From IMG/VR virus record IMGVR_UViG_3300032213_000150, positions 1 through 31,978 of that record: a stretch of 31,978 nt of DNA; one strand, 5' to 3'. Numbering within the stretch: position 1 is the first letter of the stretch; every line of letters begins with the position of its first letter. Positions 9,005 to 17,945 of the stretch are shown here, piece after piece. The notes under the pieces were generated by a model. The model saw only the letters and a list, made by a program, of their open reading frames with translations. It was not told where the DNA came from and ran no database searches. The position numbers and the translations under genes were made by a program. The DNA comes from a virus.

Positions 9005-10495
9005 TTATCCTCCTAGTGCTCTTGCTGCCGATCCCGGTCCATAGTATGCATCAAACTCAGCTCGTTTACTAGGATCAGCCCTAAGTGCGGACACTGCAGC
9101 AGCATTAGGCGTACGACCGCCACCAATCGGAGCGTCAGGAGCAACCGCTGTTGTGCCTACATTCTTAGAGACGTTCTTACTTTTCTCTGTGCGGATCTCT
9201 TCTAGCCTTGTGTCAATGTCAGCTATGTCCTTTACTGACTTTGCGTCCTTTTTGCCAGCCAGCCCAGAACGTCGCAGCTTGAGCAATTGACCTTCTTTGT
9301 CAGCGTCCACCAACTTTTCAATAGCAATTGCACGCTCTTGGGACTTATCGGGACCTGTATAACGTACGCCCACGCGGGCTTCGTTAGTATCGCGGTACTG
9401 CTGCATAAACGCATCAGCAGCTTCTGGGCCTTGCTCTTTGCGAATCCGAGTCGCTTCAGCCATAACGCGCTCAGCTTCACCGGGCTTGTTCTGACCTTCG
9501 CGCTGAATCTGCTGACCTTCACGCTGTACTTGATGACCCTCGCGGGCAACGCCAGCTTGAATATTAGCAATCTCAACACCTTTTTCTATCTCAGCGCCCT
9601 TCATGTTGACTTCAGCCAGCATCTTCTGCGCGTTCTGTTTCTGCGTGTCGTACTTATCAAACAAAGAAATAGCTTCTTTGGTTTTGCCATCATCTCGTGC
9701 TTGTTGCGCAGATGCCAATGTCATTTCAGACTGGCGCAGTGCACGATTAGCATCACGTTTCTCTTTATCAAACTTCTGCATTTCAGAGCCAAATGCTGCG
9801 CCAGCCGCAGCAAGGCCCGGCACAATAGAGCCGAGGCCCTTACCTGTAGCTGGTTTGGCACTAACGGCTTGAGCTGCGGCAAGCAATGCGTAACCTACAT
9901 TTTTTTCATCTTGCGCCCCTAACTCTCGGCGTTCTTTGGCAATGTCTTCAAGGTACGGGGCCATGCGGTCTACACCGTATAGCTTATTAACATAGTCGCG
10001 CTGCGAAGTAATGCCAGATTCACGCTCTTCCATAGACGCGGGCTGTGGAATGTTGGCAAATGCTTCTTTTAAATAATCAGCGCTTGATGGACGGCCACCG
10101 CTTGCAAACGCAACAATGCCGCCTTCTGCATAATCATCATCAGACGTTGGCATTCCCGCCAACCCACCAGAAGCCCCCTGCATAACGGGCGGGGCTTGTT
10201 GGGGCTGCTGAGCTTGCGCCATGACTGGCTGGCCCATCATTCCTGCCAAACCCATAGGTTGTTCGGGAGTAACAGCCAATTCAGCCAAGGAAGGTTGTTC
10301 ACCAGATGGCCCACGAGCTTGTTGAGCCATAGCCATGCGATCTGTTTCTTTTAGTATCTGCATAGCGCGAAGGGCGCTATAAGCGTCTAGCTGTTGGTCT
10401 GGTACAGGTTGACCCATCAGCGCGGCTGCTAATTGCCCGCGGTCGTCCCTGTATCTATCGGCAAGTATGGAAGCCTTGTCAATTCCTGTTCCCAT
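9005..10495 (-). CDS. Putative internal virion protein, Ala/Gln-rich (496 aa)
   Basis: This hypothetical protein has an N-terminal Met/Gln/Pro-rich region, a DYAEGGIVAFASGG segment near residue 120-135, and a long helical, charged second half. A seven-residue repeat (REGHQVQ, REGQQIQ, REGQNKP) at about 318-338 marks a short coiled-coil or linker. There is no signal peptide and no recognisable enzyme domain. It sits between the Gln-rich 353-residue protein and the giant protein. The stop of the upstream gene forms part of its Shine-Dalgarno (TAAGGA, 9-nt gap), and its own end carries the ribosome site of the giant gene, so all three are probably made together. By position and composition it may be part of the ejection complex (compare P22 gp7/gp20/gp16), but sequence similarity to those was not seen. 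Confidence 0.6.
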   Translation of the reverse strand: MGTGIDKASILADRYRDDRGQLAAALMGQPVPDQQLDAYSALRAMQILKETDRMAMAQQARGPSGEQPSLAELAVTPEQPMGLAGMMGQPVMAQAQQPQQAPPVMQGASGGLAGMPTSDDDYAEGGIVAFASGGRPSSADYLKEAFANIPQPASMEERESGITSQRDYVNKLYGVDRMAPYLEDIAKERRELGAQDEKNVGYALLAAAQAVSAKPATGKGLGSIVPGLAAAGAAFGSEMQKFDKEKRDANRALRQSEMTLASAQQARDDGKTKEAISLFDKYDTQKQNAQKMLAEVNMKGAEIEKGVEIANIQAGVAREGHQVQREGQQIQREGQNKPGEAERVMAEATRIRKEQGPEAADAFMQQYRDTNEARVGVRYTGPDKSQERAIAIEKLVDADKEGQLLKLRRSGLAGKKDAKSVKDIADIDTRLEEIRTEKSKNVSKNVGTTAVAPDAPIGGGRTPNAAAVSALRADPSKRAEFDAYYGPGSAARALGG

Positions 10496-10504
10496 GATTA
10501 TTCC

Positions 10505-11566
10505 TTAGACCAAGTTGTTCATGGCTAACGCGCCAAGACCGCCACCCTTAGACATAGCTACACCACCGTTAGCCATGCCCGCTAGTTTACTAATACCAGC
10601 AGCGCCAAGACCCAACGACATAACGTTCTGTGCTGTAGAAGGAGGAGCTTGGTACAAAGCTGAACCTGTCTGAGTCAAAGGCGCACCACGGATAATGTCG
10701 GACATGAAGCCAAGCTGCTTGTATGGGTAGTTTTGGAAGTTCAAGAAGTCTTGGTACTTAGTATCGACGTCTTTTTGCATCTGTGCTTGTTGCTGCAAAC
10801 CGTATTGGTTCTGCAACGCATTGATACCCATGTTCTGCTGATACTGCTGTTGCCCCAACTGACCCAAACCTTGAGCACCTGACAATGCTGTCTGTAAACC
10901 TTGCAGACCCAGACCAGCGCCGTATTGCTGCTGTTGTGCATTAAGTTGGTTCTGTGTGTTGTATTGCCCCATTGCTTGGTTGTAAGCGTTGTTCAAACCT
11001 GATGCTTGAATGTCGCCCTTTTGACGGGCTAAGTTACCTGCGGCTTGTCCACGCATAAGATAGTCACCACTGCCGCCAAACGCACCTGAACGAGCAGCAT
11101 TAGCTTGTTGTGCTTGTCCTGCAATAGCCGCTTGACGTGTGGCATCTTGCTGCTGGCGCTCCACTACATTTTGCATGTAGGGATTCATCATGCTGTTGCC
11201 GGTCACATTACCTTGCGCGTCTCTAGTGGTAGCAGCGCTAAATGCTTTGTTGAAATCCGCTGGATTGAATGTGTATTGTGTGTTAAGTGCACCTAAGCCA
11301 GCCATGCCCGCCAAAGCAGTTGCATCTTGCAACTGAGGCTGAGACTGCATTAAAGCCGCGTTCTCATACGATTGGTTTTGCAGTGGAGAGAACTGAGCAA
11401 CACGCTCACCCTGATACTGCATGTACGGGTTTGTCTCCAAGTCGGTCAAACCCGCAGCCTGACCAAGCATGGTCTGGGCGTAGGGCGCAATCTCTGGCGC
11501 AAAGCCGTATTGCGTTTGTTGTACTTGAGTAGGTTCTGTATAACCTAATTTTGGATCGTATGCCAT
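10505..11566 (-). CDS. Gln-rich putative internal virion/ejection protein (353 aa)
   Basis: The protein is rich in Gln, Ala, Gly and Asn, with long helical stretches. A central signature around residues 125-185 (MNPYMQNVVERQ, then ARSGAFGGSG and a following helix) belongs to a class common in aquatic podoviruses and usually found beside large virion proteins. The C-terminus is a small Gly/Met-rich segment with ANGGVAMSKGGG, the same A-x-G-G style seen in neighbours. The start is supported by AAGGA six bases before the ATG, overlapping the TAA of the upstream 985-residue gene. The likely role is a structural helical protein inside the head or neck that helps DNA exit; this is inferred from composition and operon context, and no catalytic motif is present. 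Confidence 0.6.
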   Translation of the reverse strand: MAYDPKLGYTEPTQVQQTQYGFAPEIAPYAQTMLGQAAGLTDLETNPYMQYQGERVAQFSPLQNQSYENAALMQSQPQLQDATALAGMAGLGALNTQYTFNPADFNKAFSAATTRDAQGNVTGNSMMNPYMQNVVERQQQDATRQAAIAGQAQQANAARSGAFGGSGDYLMRGQAAGNLARQKGDIQASGLNNAYNQAMGQYNTQNQLNAQQQQYGAGLGLQGLQTALSGAQGLGQLGQQQYQQNMGINALQNQYGLQQQAQMQKDVDTKYQDFLNFQNYPYKQLGFMSDIIRGAPLTQTGSALYQAPPSTAQNVMSLGLGAAGISKLAGMANGGVAMSKGGGLGALAMNNLV

Positions 11567-11575
11567 GTCTGTTCC

Positions 11576-14533
11576 TTATGCGGGAAGATGTTTGTCGGCG
11601 CGGCTGTTCTTAGCCACTCTACCTCTGCCGACTGTGCCTCGGCGAGCAGATTGAACTCTGTCCATCATTGCGTATAGTTTACGAGCGCCAGCTTCAGTTG
11701 AGCCATTACCCAACTCAGACACAATACGTGCAGGGACTACGAATTCACCGTCGGCAAGTCGTGCGGGACGCTTGTTACCAATCGTTGCAGGGATAGAGTC
11801 GGACACGCCATCACCGGGGCCACGTAGGAGTCGGCCACCGTCAGAGTAACCGCCAAGGTCAAACTGCTGAGCCATGCCACCGCCAGCTAGACCAAGTAAG
11901 CCACCTTCAGCTTCAGTGGCTATTGCTTCTGTTTTCTTACCATAACGTTTCTTAGCTTCAGCTAAGCTAATGTTCATAGCTGCAGCAATCTGCGCAAGGG
12001 TAACGTTGTTGTCCGTCATCCACTTTTCGTAGTCGGATTTGGCGGGATCCATAGCGGGTAATTGAGAAGCAATGTCTTTACTAGATAGGCCGTAAACTTT
12101 TTCACCCTTGTTTGTGTAAGATACAGGAATGTAATCAGGGTTATTTTTGTATTTCCTAGTAACAGGATCAAACAAAACTTTCTTAGAGGAAATATTTCCG
12201 GGTACACCTAAAACCGACTCGGCATACGGTTTCATTATTTCACCAGTCTCTGTGTAAGGGACAGGTGAATATTTAGTCTTGCCGGTTAAACGGTCATAGG
12301 CTTCTTTAGAACCGCCAGTCAAAGTGTTGTACCTTTCGTCAAACTCTTCCATTGTTTTGGGGGTGTCTGGGATGTAGCCCAAACTGCCACCACCCTGCGT
12401 GTACGCGTTTCTAACTGATGCCATACCGGGAAAGCCGCCATAAGGACGATACGGAATGTTAGGCGTTACAGTGGTTGAGCCGTCTTGGTTGTACGTTAAA
12501 TCGCCGGGGTTTGTTGCGTTACCAGCGGGGTTTGTAACAGTCCTTGAAACAACACTGCCGTCGTTTGTATTTGTAATGGGAGTTAATGCTGCTAACTTGG
12601 CTTTTAAATCGTAGGTGGTTCTAGCGCCAAGAGGCGATAATTGAGATGCGCCAATTAAGTTTCTGCTAAGGTCAATACCTTCAGTAGCCAACTGTTGTTT
12701 AGTCTTGCCTGTCTGAGCAAGTAAGTCAGCATCAGTTAAGCCTTTGGCTCGTAACTCGGCGTCAATAGATTTAATGCGGTTGGCTATTTCTGTTTTAGCT
12801 TCAGTCCCTGCATAGCCAAGGAATTGATCGTACAACCCTTTTGCTTGACCTTGCGTAGACATAGAAGTAAACGCATCTTTGTACCATTGCTGTTGTTTAT
12901 CAGCGGCAGTTGGCTCACGCCCAAGAGTGTTGCGCACCCACTCGTCCACAATGTTAGTTGTATCGGTAGATGTGTAACCTTTAAAGGGTGTCGTAGCTTC
13001 TACAAAAGTTTTGTTTCTAATCTGGTCGGCAGTAACCAACTCGGTGTTAGCACGAGCACTTGTTAAAAAGTCTTGGTAAATGCTTTCAGGTGAACGGCCA
13101 GAAGCAATTGCACTGCTCCAGAACTTTAAACCTTCAGGATCAGCATCGCGGCCAAGCACGTTACGGTACATGTTATTAACCATGCCTTGCGCATCGGCAA
13201 GAGAAGTTGCCGCGCCAGTAGCGCCTGTTGTAACGTTTGTAATATTATTTGCTGCGGCAAGATTATTTAGCCCACCCGTAGTTCCGGTTTTTGGTCTAGC
13301 ATCAATCTCAGCTTGCGCGGCGGTTCTAAACTGTGCTAACTCATTAGCATCAATGGTAGGGCCAAATTGATTTTGCCAGTGCTCTAAACCAGCCTGTTCA
13401 CCACTACGCCCTAGAATAGATGTGTACAAATCGTTTACAGTTGTTGCCGGTGCTGCTGCACCTGCAGTATTCACTAAGTTAGGTGCAAGGATTTGCTGTT
13501 CGGGGGCTGTGCGATTTTTAAGTTCCGCCTGAGCCGCGTTTTGAAAGCTAGCAATTTCATTAGCATCAATAGTGTCGCCAAAACCTTGTTTCCAAAACGC
13601 CAAACCTTCTGTATCAGGAGCGCGGCCAAGGATGTTTGTGTACAAATCCTCAACAGAAGTAATAGCAGGAGCAGCGCCACCTTCAGCCATACGAACCACT
13701 GGCTCACTGCGCTGGGCAAAGTTTAATTGGCCGGGGTTGTAACCGCCGTCGGCCATATCCATCAAACCACCTTCTGCTGCTTTAACAGGCACATCATAGT
13801 TACCTGTGGGTGTATAAAGCTGCTCGTAAGGGTTGTAAGAAAACGTACGAACTTGGCCGGGGCGAGTCGTAGTCGTCGGCATATTGGACTTAACTCCTTG
13901 GTCGGCAAGAACAGGGCTAATTGCAGATAGTCCGGCCTTCCAATTATTTCCGGCAAATTGCTTCATTGCTTCAGGGCTAGATGTTGCTTGACCAGCTCCG
14001 GCAGCTATTCTTTCAAATGGCGTTGATGCGGCAAATTTTTCTTCAATAGCTCTTTGGGCGACTTGATCTGCTTCAGCAGTCAACGCTGCCCCTTCAGTAA
14101 GGCCAGCATTTTTTAAAGCCTCTCCGCCAACTTCGGCAGACATTGCTCCTGTTCCAGCAGTAGCTAAATTAGCGCCCAAACTTGCGCCGCCGTAAGCGCC
14201 AAAACCAGCCATAATGCCTTTGCCTAAATCACCAGTACGCAAGGTTTGGAGAGCGCCCACGGTCATTGCCGAAGCAAACGGGGTTGCGCCAAGGAAAGCT
14301 AAAGACGTGCCCGCAGTCATGGGGGCTAAGGCAAAACCAATAATCGCTGGAAGCAACTTATCTAAGAAGCCAGCTTCAGGGAGACCCGTTTCTGGGTTAA
14401 TGGTAAGGGAGCCACCGTGTTTCATGGCCAACGCTTGTAGTCCCTGCACTTCACGTGGGGACATGTGGATAAGCATCGAGTCAGGGCCGCGACCCTTGGA
14501 TGCCATGTGGTCGGCTAGTACAGCAAGGCTCAT
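11576..14533 (-). CDS. Large virion protein with DUF4214 repeats and a tail-type GEFVV C-terminus (985 aa)
   Basis: The N-terminus has an HMSPREVQGLQALA motif and a Gly/Ala-rich hydrophobic region (about 55-125), typical of phage virion proteins that meet membranes. Three clear DUF4214-type repeats of the form [DN]xYxxxLGRxxDxxGLxxW begin near residues 296, 368 and 455, and a degenerate fourth lies near 532 (WVRNTLGREP). The C-terminal region (about 902-945) carries GVSDSIPATIG and a following GEFVVPARIV, a pattern seen at the ends of many phage tail or tape-measure-like proteins. Several AEGG/ADGG motifs separate the modules. AGAGG precedes the ATG. It heads the putative ejection gene set 985-353-496-2325. 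DUF4214 also occurs in secreted and S-layer proteins and may mediate surface contact; which virion part this forms is uncertain. Confidence 0.65.
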   Translation of the reverse strand: MSLAVLADHMASKGRGPDSMLIHMSPREVQGLQALAMKHGGSLTINPETGLPEAGFLDKLLPAIIGFALAPMTAGTSLAFLGATPFASAMTVGALQTLRTGDLGKGIMAGFGAYGGASLGANLATAGTGAMSAEVGGEALKNAGLTEGAALTAEADQVAQRAIEEKFAASTPFERIAAGAGQATSSPEAMKQFAGNNWKAGLSAISPVLADQGVKSNMPTTTTRPGQVRTFSYNPYEQLYTPTGNYDVPVKAAEGGLMDMADGGYNPGQLNFAQRSEPVVRMAEGGAAPAITSVEDLYTNILGRAPDTEGLAFWKQGFGDTIDANEIASFQNAAQAELKNRTAPEQQILAPNLVNTAGAAAPATTVNDLYTSILGRSGEQAGLEHWQNQFGPTIDANELAQFRTAAQAEIDARPKTGTTGGLNNLAAANNITNVTTGATGAATSLADAQGMVNNMYRNVLGRDADPEGLKFWSSAIASGRSPESIYQDFLTSARANTELVTADQIRNKTFVEATTPFKGYTSTDTTNIVDEWVRNTLGREPTAADKQQQWYKDAFTSMSTQGQAKGLYDQFLGYAGTEAKTEIANRIKSIDAELRAKGLTDADLLAQTGKTKQQLATEGIDLSRNLIGASQLSPLGARTTYDLKAKLAALTPITNTNDGSVVSRTVTNPAGNATNPGDLTYNQDGSTTVTPNIPYRPYGGFPGMASVRNAYTQGGGSLGYIPDTPKTMEEFDERYNTLTGGSKEAYDRLTGKTKYSPVPYTETGEIMKPYAESVLGVPGNISSKKVLFDPVTRKYKNNPDYIPVSYTNKGEKVYGLSSKDIASQLPAMDPAKSDYEKWMTDNNVTLAQIAAAMNISLAEAKKRYGKKTEAIATEAEGGLLGLAGGGMAQQFDLGGYSDGGRLLRGPGDGVSDSIPATIGNKRPARLADGEFVVPARIVSELGNGSTEAGARKLYAMMDRVQSARRGTVGRGRVAKNSRADKHLPA

Positions 14534-14567
14534 AGTTGCCTCTCAAAATGGGGGTTGGCAGATAATA

Positions 14568-14840
14568 TCATGTTGACGTCTTTATGCGAAGCATTTGGCT
14601 TGTTGCTTGTACACCATCTTGTGTATCTCTGTAAACATCGCCAAGGCGCAAGTTGGGTAAGTCTGCCTCAGTCGGCAATGTTTCAAGATTTAAGTTAAGC
14701 GTAGACCCACCCATATCACCGGGGTTGTTTAACTGATTAAAGTACAGACGCAGAACGTTGTTTAGCTGATCCTGATACCGGCGCTCGTACTCCGTAGGAG
14801 CCAACGGCAAGCTTGGTGGGATTGCATTTAGTTCAGCCAT
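14568..14840 (-). CDS. Small conserved phage structural-region protein (90 aa)
   Basis: The protein has a proline-rich start (IPPSLPLAP) followed by a helical YERRYQDQLNNVLRLYFNQL segment, a form often found next to the Gp10-like gene in aquatic podoviruses. It is soluble, without signal peptide or membrane segment. Its ATG overlaps the stop of the upstream 702-residue gene in a TAATG arrangement, so it is likely coupled to it. A small neck or assembly cofactor is possible, but the function is unknown. A 34-base gap with only a ribosome site separates it from the next gene. Confidence 0.6.
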   Translation of the reverse strand: MAELNAIPPSLPLAPTEYERRYQDQLNNVLRLYFNQLNNPGDMGGSTLNLNLETLPTEADLPNLRLGDVYRDTQDGVQATSQMLRIKTST

Positions 14841-16948
14841 TAGCGTCTGCCGTCCGGTCTAATATCAATACGGGGTGCGCCCAACTGCCAGCAAGTATTA
14901 ACTTGGTTAGAGCCAATCTTAAAAATCATCTGACGACCACGCATACGGGTGAATATCTGCCCTGTAAACTGCTCGGTAATCACGTATGTACTACTTTTAG
15001 CTACGGGTTGTGATGCCGTACTTGTAACCCCAGAACCTGAGTTGGCTAGACCATAGAGCGTCATTGTTACAGACGGCAAAGTGCCAGTGGGGGTATTTTC
15101 AGCGTTTTCAAACGTCAAGTCAGGAAGGACACGCCACACAAAACCAAAGTTGTGGCCGTCACCAATATCAAACTCAGACGAGCTAATGTAAGCATTAATT
15201 GCAGTAGCCGTGCCTGTTGTATTGTCGTTCAAACCCGTCTCGTGGTTAATTAAGTTACCTGTAAGCGTAGCGGTTGTGTAGTTTGCCGCAATTGGGTAAG
15301 ACTGCAATCCAGAATCAAGCCATGCTGTACGCGACATAGTGCCATAGTACCAAACTTTTTCAAGGTAATTATAGATAACGTATTTGTCAATCACCGTGCT
15401 GTCAGCCGAGCAATAGAACCACCAGACCTCGTTGAAGCCTTCATTTGTGCCAGAGAATACTTGCAGTGATTGCTCTTGGTTAAGGTCACTAAACACATAC
15501 CGGCGCAGATCACAATTAAGCGTTTGCACGCGGCCATCGTAAGAGTAAAACTTATCCACGCCCATCCAGTACACAACGCCCGAAGCAATCACAGCAGCGT
15601 TAGGACTCATGATTGAGATGTTGTCACCAAGAAGCTGCGATGCCCATACGTAAGGGGGGCCAAGGTATTGAAGCGAATACACGCTAACGTCTGTAAACAC
15701 CACAATCTCTTGGCGAGTCTGAACTGTAGTAACGATCTCAGAGCCGTGGGAAAGTCGGGTAAACCCTGCCTGATTGGTTGGGTCGGGCGTCCAGTTGTAA
15801 ATGTCATCCTGCGCTGACCAACGAATTAACATAGGGTCTAACGTGCTAGAACCATAATCGTTACAGCCAAACGCTATCAAGAAGCGAGAAGCGTCCGATA
15901 CAGTCATGTTGTTTTGAACCGTGGGCACATCCACAATTAGAGATACAGACCCCGTGCCTGAACTAGATGTGTTGACTTCGGTGCCAGAAGTATTGAGCAG
16001 GTTGAAGGTCAAGCCGTTAACTTGAAAAACGTAATACGTAGTAGCCGCAGATACGCCAGTAGGTAAAGAGCCACCAGAAAACTGAATGGCTGCGCCTTCG
16101 GTATAGAGTATGGTGGAAGTCACCACAGTTGGAGAAGCGTTTGTGAAGGATACTGTGCCACCCAAGGAACTAAGCAGTACACCACGGGTACTTACAGTGT
16201 TAGTTGCACTCCAATAGTAAATAGCGCTACCACGAGGGCCATACACTAAATCTTGGCCGTAGTTAATTTGATTCCACAACCGCAAAGCCGACGTTGAGTC
16301 ACGGCCATAACCCCATGTACCTACAGTTGAAGGCGGTGCAACAGCAGGGGGACTGCCCCAAGCACCAGCGCCCCATCCTACAAGCGGAACAGGAATGGCG
16401 GGGCCAACGTTAATTTGGTAGGTTCCAACAACAGAAGCACCGCCCGTAGCACCTGCTGCAACCACCGTTGGGGAAGTTGAAATTGTGTACGTATTAGCTG
16501 TTAAAACTGTAACTTGGAACTGTGCGTTTAAGGTTGTGGCATACGTACCAGTAGCCCCAGAGAAAGTAACAAAATCACCTGTTACGCAGCCGTGGTTTGT
16601 ATCTGTAACAGTTACAGTAGTTGTACCGTTACCCACAAAAGTTACGTCGCCAGCCGCAGTGACTAGACGGATAGGCGTAATGTCATAGTAAACACCGCCT
16701 TGGTTGATATAAAACTTAAGGTTTGTGCCAACACCAATCAGATTATTGCCGCCAAGCGTTACCCAATTCCACAATGAACGGCATACGCCTTGGTACGTAG
16801 CCGCAGACAATGGCTCCCAACCGCCAATAATTTCTGGATTGCCTTGACGGAAGCGAATTTTGTCACCCTCATACCAACCACCCTCGGTGGTGTATCGAGT
16901 ATTCTCCCGGTTGACGCCCGGCTTAAACAGTATTTTTTGTAATGGCAT
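14840..16948 (-). CDS. P22 Gp10-like DNA-stabilisation / tail accessory protein (702 aa)
   Basis: The N-terminus (FKPGVNRENTRYT, then GGWYEGDKIRFR and GNPEIIGGWEP) is the typical opening of the P22 Gp10-like packaged-DNA stabilisation family. These proteins plug and extend the portal neck and bear tail fibres in podoviruses. Beta-rich propeller-like stretches continue to the end (LTGNLINHETG, then FDIGDGHNFGFVWRVLPDL). Two Thr/Gly/Val-rich segments, about 95-180 and 263-340, look like inserted beta domains. A W/G element (GWGAGAWGSP) lies at about 191-200. It follows the endolysin with an 8-nt gap in which the TAG stop forms part of TAGGA, and it overlaps the next gene by one base. The family call is from the N-terminal pattern; fibre attachment is inferred. 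Confidence 0.8.
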   Translation of the reverse strand: MPLQKILFKPGVNRENTRYTTEGGWYEGDKIRFRQGNPEIIGGWEPLSAATYQGVCRSLWNWVTLGGNNLIGVGTNLKFYINQGGVYYDITPIRLVTAAGDVTFVGNGTTTVTVTDTNHGCVTGDFVTFSGATGTYATTLNAQFQVTVLTANTYTISTSPTVVAAGATGGASVVGTYQINVGPAIPVPLVGWGAGAWGSPPAVAPPSTVGTWGYGRDSTSALRLWNQINYGQDLVYGPRGSAIYYWSATNTVSTRGVLLSSLGGTVSFTNASPTVVTSTILYTEGAAIQFSGGSLPTGVSAATTYYVFQVNGLTFNLLNTSGTEVNTSSSGTGSVSLIVDVPTVQNNMTVSDASRFLIAFGCNDYGSSTLDPMLIRWSAQDDIYNWTPDPTNQAGFTRLSHGSEIVTTVQTRQEIVVFTDVSVYSLQYLGPPYVWASQLLGDNISIMSPNAAVIASGVVYWMGVDKFYSYDGRVQTLNCDLRRYVFSDLNQEQSLQVFSGTNEGFNEVWWFYCSADSTVIDKYVIYNYLEKVWYYGTMSRTAWLDSGLQSYPIAANYTTATLTGNLINHETGLNDNTTGTATAINAYISSSEFDIGDGHNFGFVWRVLPDLTFENAENTPTGTLPSVTMTLYGLANSGSGVTSTASQPVAKSSTYVITEQFTGQIFTRMRGRQMIFKIGSNQVNTCWQLGAPRIDIRPDGRR

Positions 16949-16956
16949 CGGCAGTC

Positions 16957-17433
16957 CTAAGATAGAAACACGGCACGTTCGTCAATCCGACGTTTCTGTA
17001 GCCCTTTGAGAATTTTACCCCCCGCCATGCAATACTTCAAGAGTTCTTCTGCTGCCCCCACCATATCACCACGAATCACCTTTTGTCGCATGGTTGACCG
17101 CTGTAGTGTACCTAACCCAACATTGAATGAAAACGATACAAGTGCGTCAAACTGTCCTTGAGTAAGAGGCACAGGACAATAGGTAGCCACGCCTCGCTCA
17201 AACCTAGCAAGATCGGCCTTAAGTATTTCATTGACTTCCTCCATGCTGTGCTTACGCATATCTTCCGGCGGCGGCACAAACGCATCCCGCTGGTCTATCT
17301 TGAGCTTGCCCTGCTCTGGAAACATGACGTGCCCAACGCCCACAGTCCACAGCTTGGCTGGACATTTGTATGGATTCTGCCTGACCCCCTCGTGATGGCG
17401 GATCATGTGCAGGCACTTCTCTGAGATGTTCAT
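16957..17433 (-). CDS. Endolysin, GH24 lysozyme (T4/P22-type muramidase)
   Basis: This enzyme should cut the glycan strands of peptidoglycan at the end of infection. The N-terminus has the family motif HHEGVR with Glu15, a second active-site position at residue 24, Thr30, and WTVGVGH at 29-35. The spacing fits the E-8aa-D/C-5aa-T triad, with Cys at the place often held by Asp. FDALVSFSFNVG at about 95-106 is the second GH24 signature. At 158 residues it is standard size. It has no signal peptide and no SAR-type N-terminal anchor, so it needs a holin to reach the wall. Its ATG overlaps the stop of the holin gene (ATGA), giving a coupled holin-endolysin pair. Confidence 0.9.
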   Translation of the reverse strand: MNISEKCLHMIRHHEGVRQNPYKCPAKLWTVGVGHVMFPEQGKLKIDQRDAFVPPPEDMRKHSMEEVNEILKADLARFERGVATYCPVPLTQGQFDALVSFSFNVGLGTLQRSTMRQKVIRGDMVGAAEELLKYCMAGGKILKGLQKRRIDERAVFLS

Positions 17434-17945
17434 TTACCAAACGCCCGACCACCAAAGTGGAAAGCAATGATAGAAGCAAACAGGGCTTGTGTATCGTTAT
17501 CCCACAGCATCTCGGCTAACTCTACAAACGTAGCACCACTGTGCCAGCCGTAGGTAAACAAGCCAATGTCCACAAACAACAACAGGAAGAAGAAGCCATA
17601 GGTAATGACAGGGCGAACAGAAGCACGGAGGTTCTTCATCCAAGGGGATGTGCCCTCGTTTAAACTTGTGTCGTGAGCGTAGAGAGCTTGCATCTCGGCT
17701 TGCTGTGCGCCAATCAGGACTTGTTGGGTATTGGCTGCGCTCTCAGTTGCCAACTGCTCTGACCGGATATTTTCAATGCGCTCCTGCGCTTCAAAGCCAG
17801 CCTTGCGTAGTTCAAGCTCACGGGTAATCTGCATCTGGGCCAGAGCCAACTCATGAAGTTTGTCAGACTTGTCTTGAAAGAAATCCAGCAACTTGGGCAA
17901 GCCGCCCATCAGGAACGAGATCAGAGTTGAGAGAAGAGTTAACAT
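17430..17945 (-). CDS. Holin, 3TM type (171 aa)
   Basis: This is probably the holin that opens the inner membrane for the endolysin. A hydrophobic N-terminus (residues 1-17) is followed by a charged helix (about 24-90, likely coiled coil), a WMKNLRASVRP loop, a transmembrane segment at about 112-132 and another at about 153-168 ending in HFGGRAFGK. This layout matches the 3TM holin family first noted in gene-transfer agents and common in phages. The gene overlaps the endolysin gene by four bases (ATGA) and the preceding two-TM gene by seven bases. Membrane topology is from hydrophobicity only. Confidence 0.75.
   Translation of the reverse strand: MLTLLSTLISFLMGGLPKLLDFFQDKSDKLHELALAQMQITRELELRKAGFEAQERIENIRSEQLATESAANTQQVLIGAQQAEMQALYAHDTSLNEGTSPWMKNLRASVRPVITYGFFFLLLFVDIGLFTYGWHSGATFVELAEMLWDNDTQALFASIIAFHFGGRAFGK

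Noticed and set aside
8522-9016. Plus-strand open frame of 164 codons opposite the giant gene
   Set aside because: It is antisense to the start of a well-supported gene, has no ribosome site and shows no recognisable protein pattern.
9287-9922. Plus-strand open frame of 211 codons
   Set aside because: It lies opposite the 496-residue gene and its Phe/Leu/Cys-rich product is the usual shadow of an Ala/Gln/Lys-rich gene.
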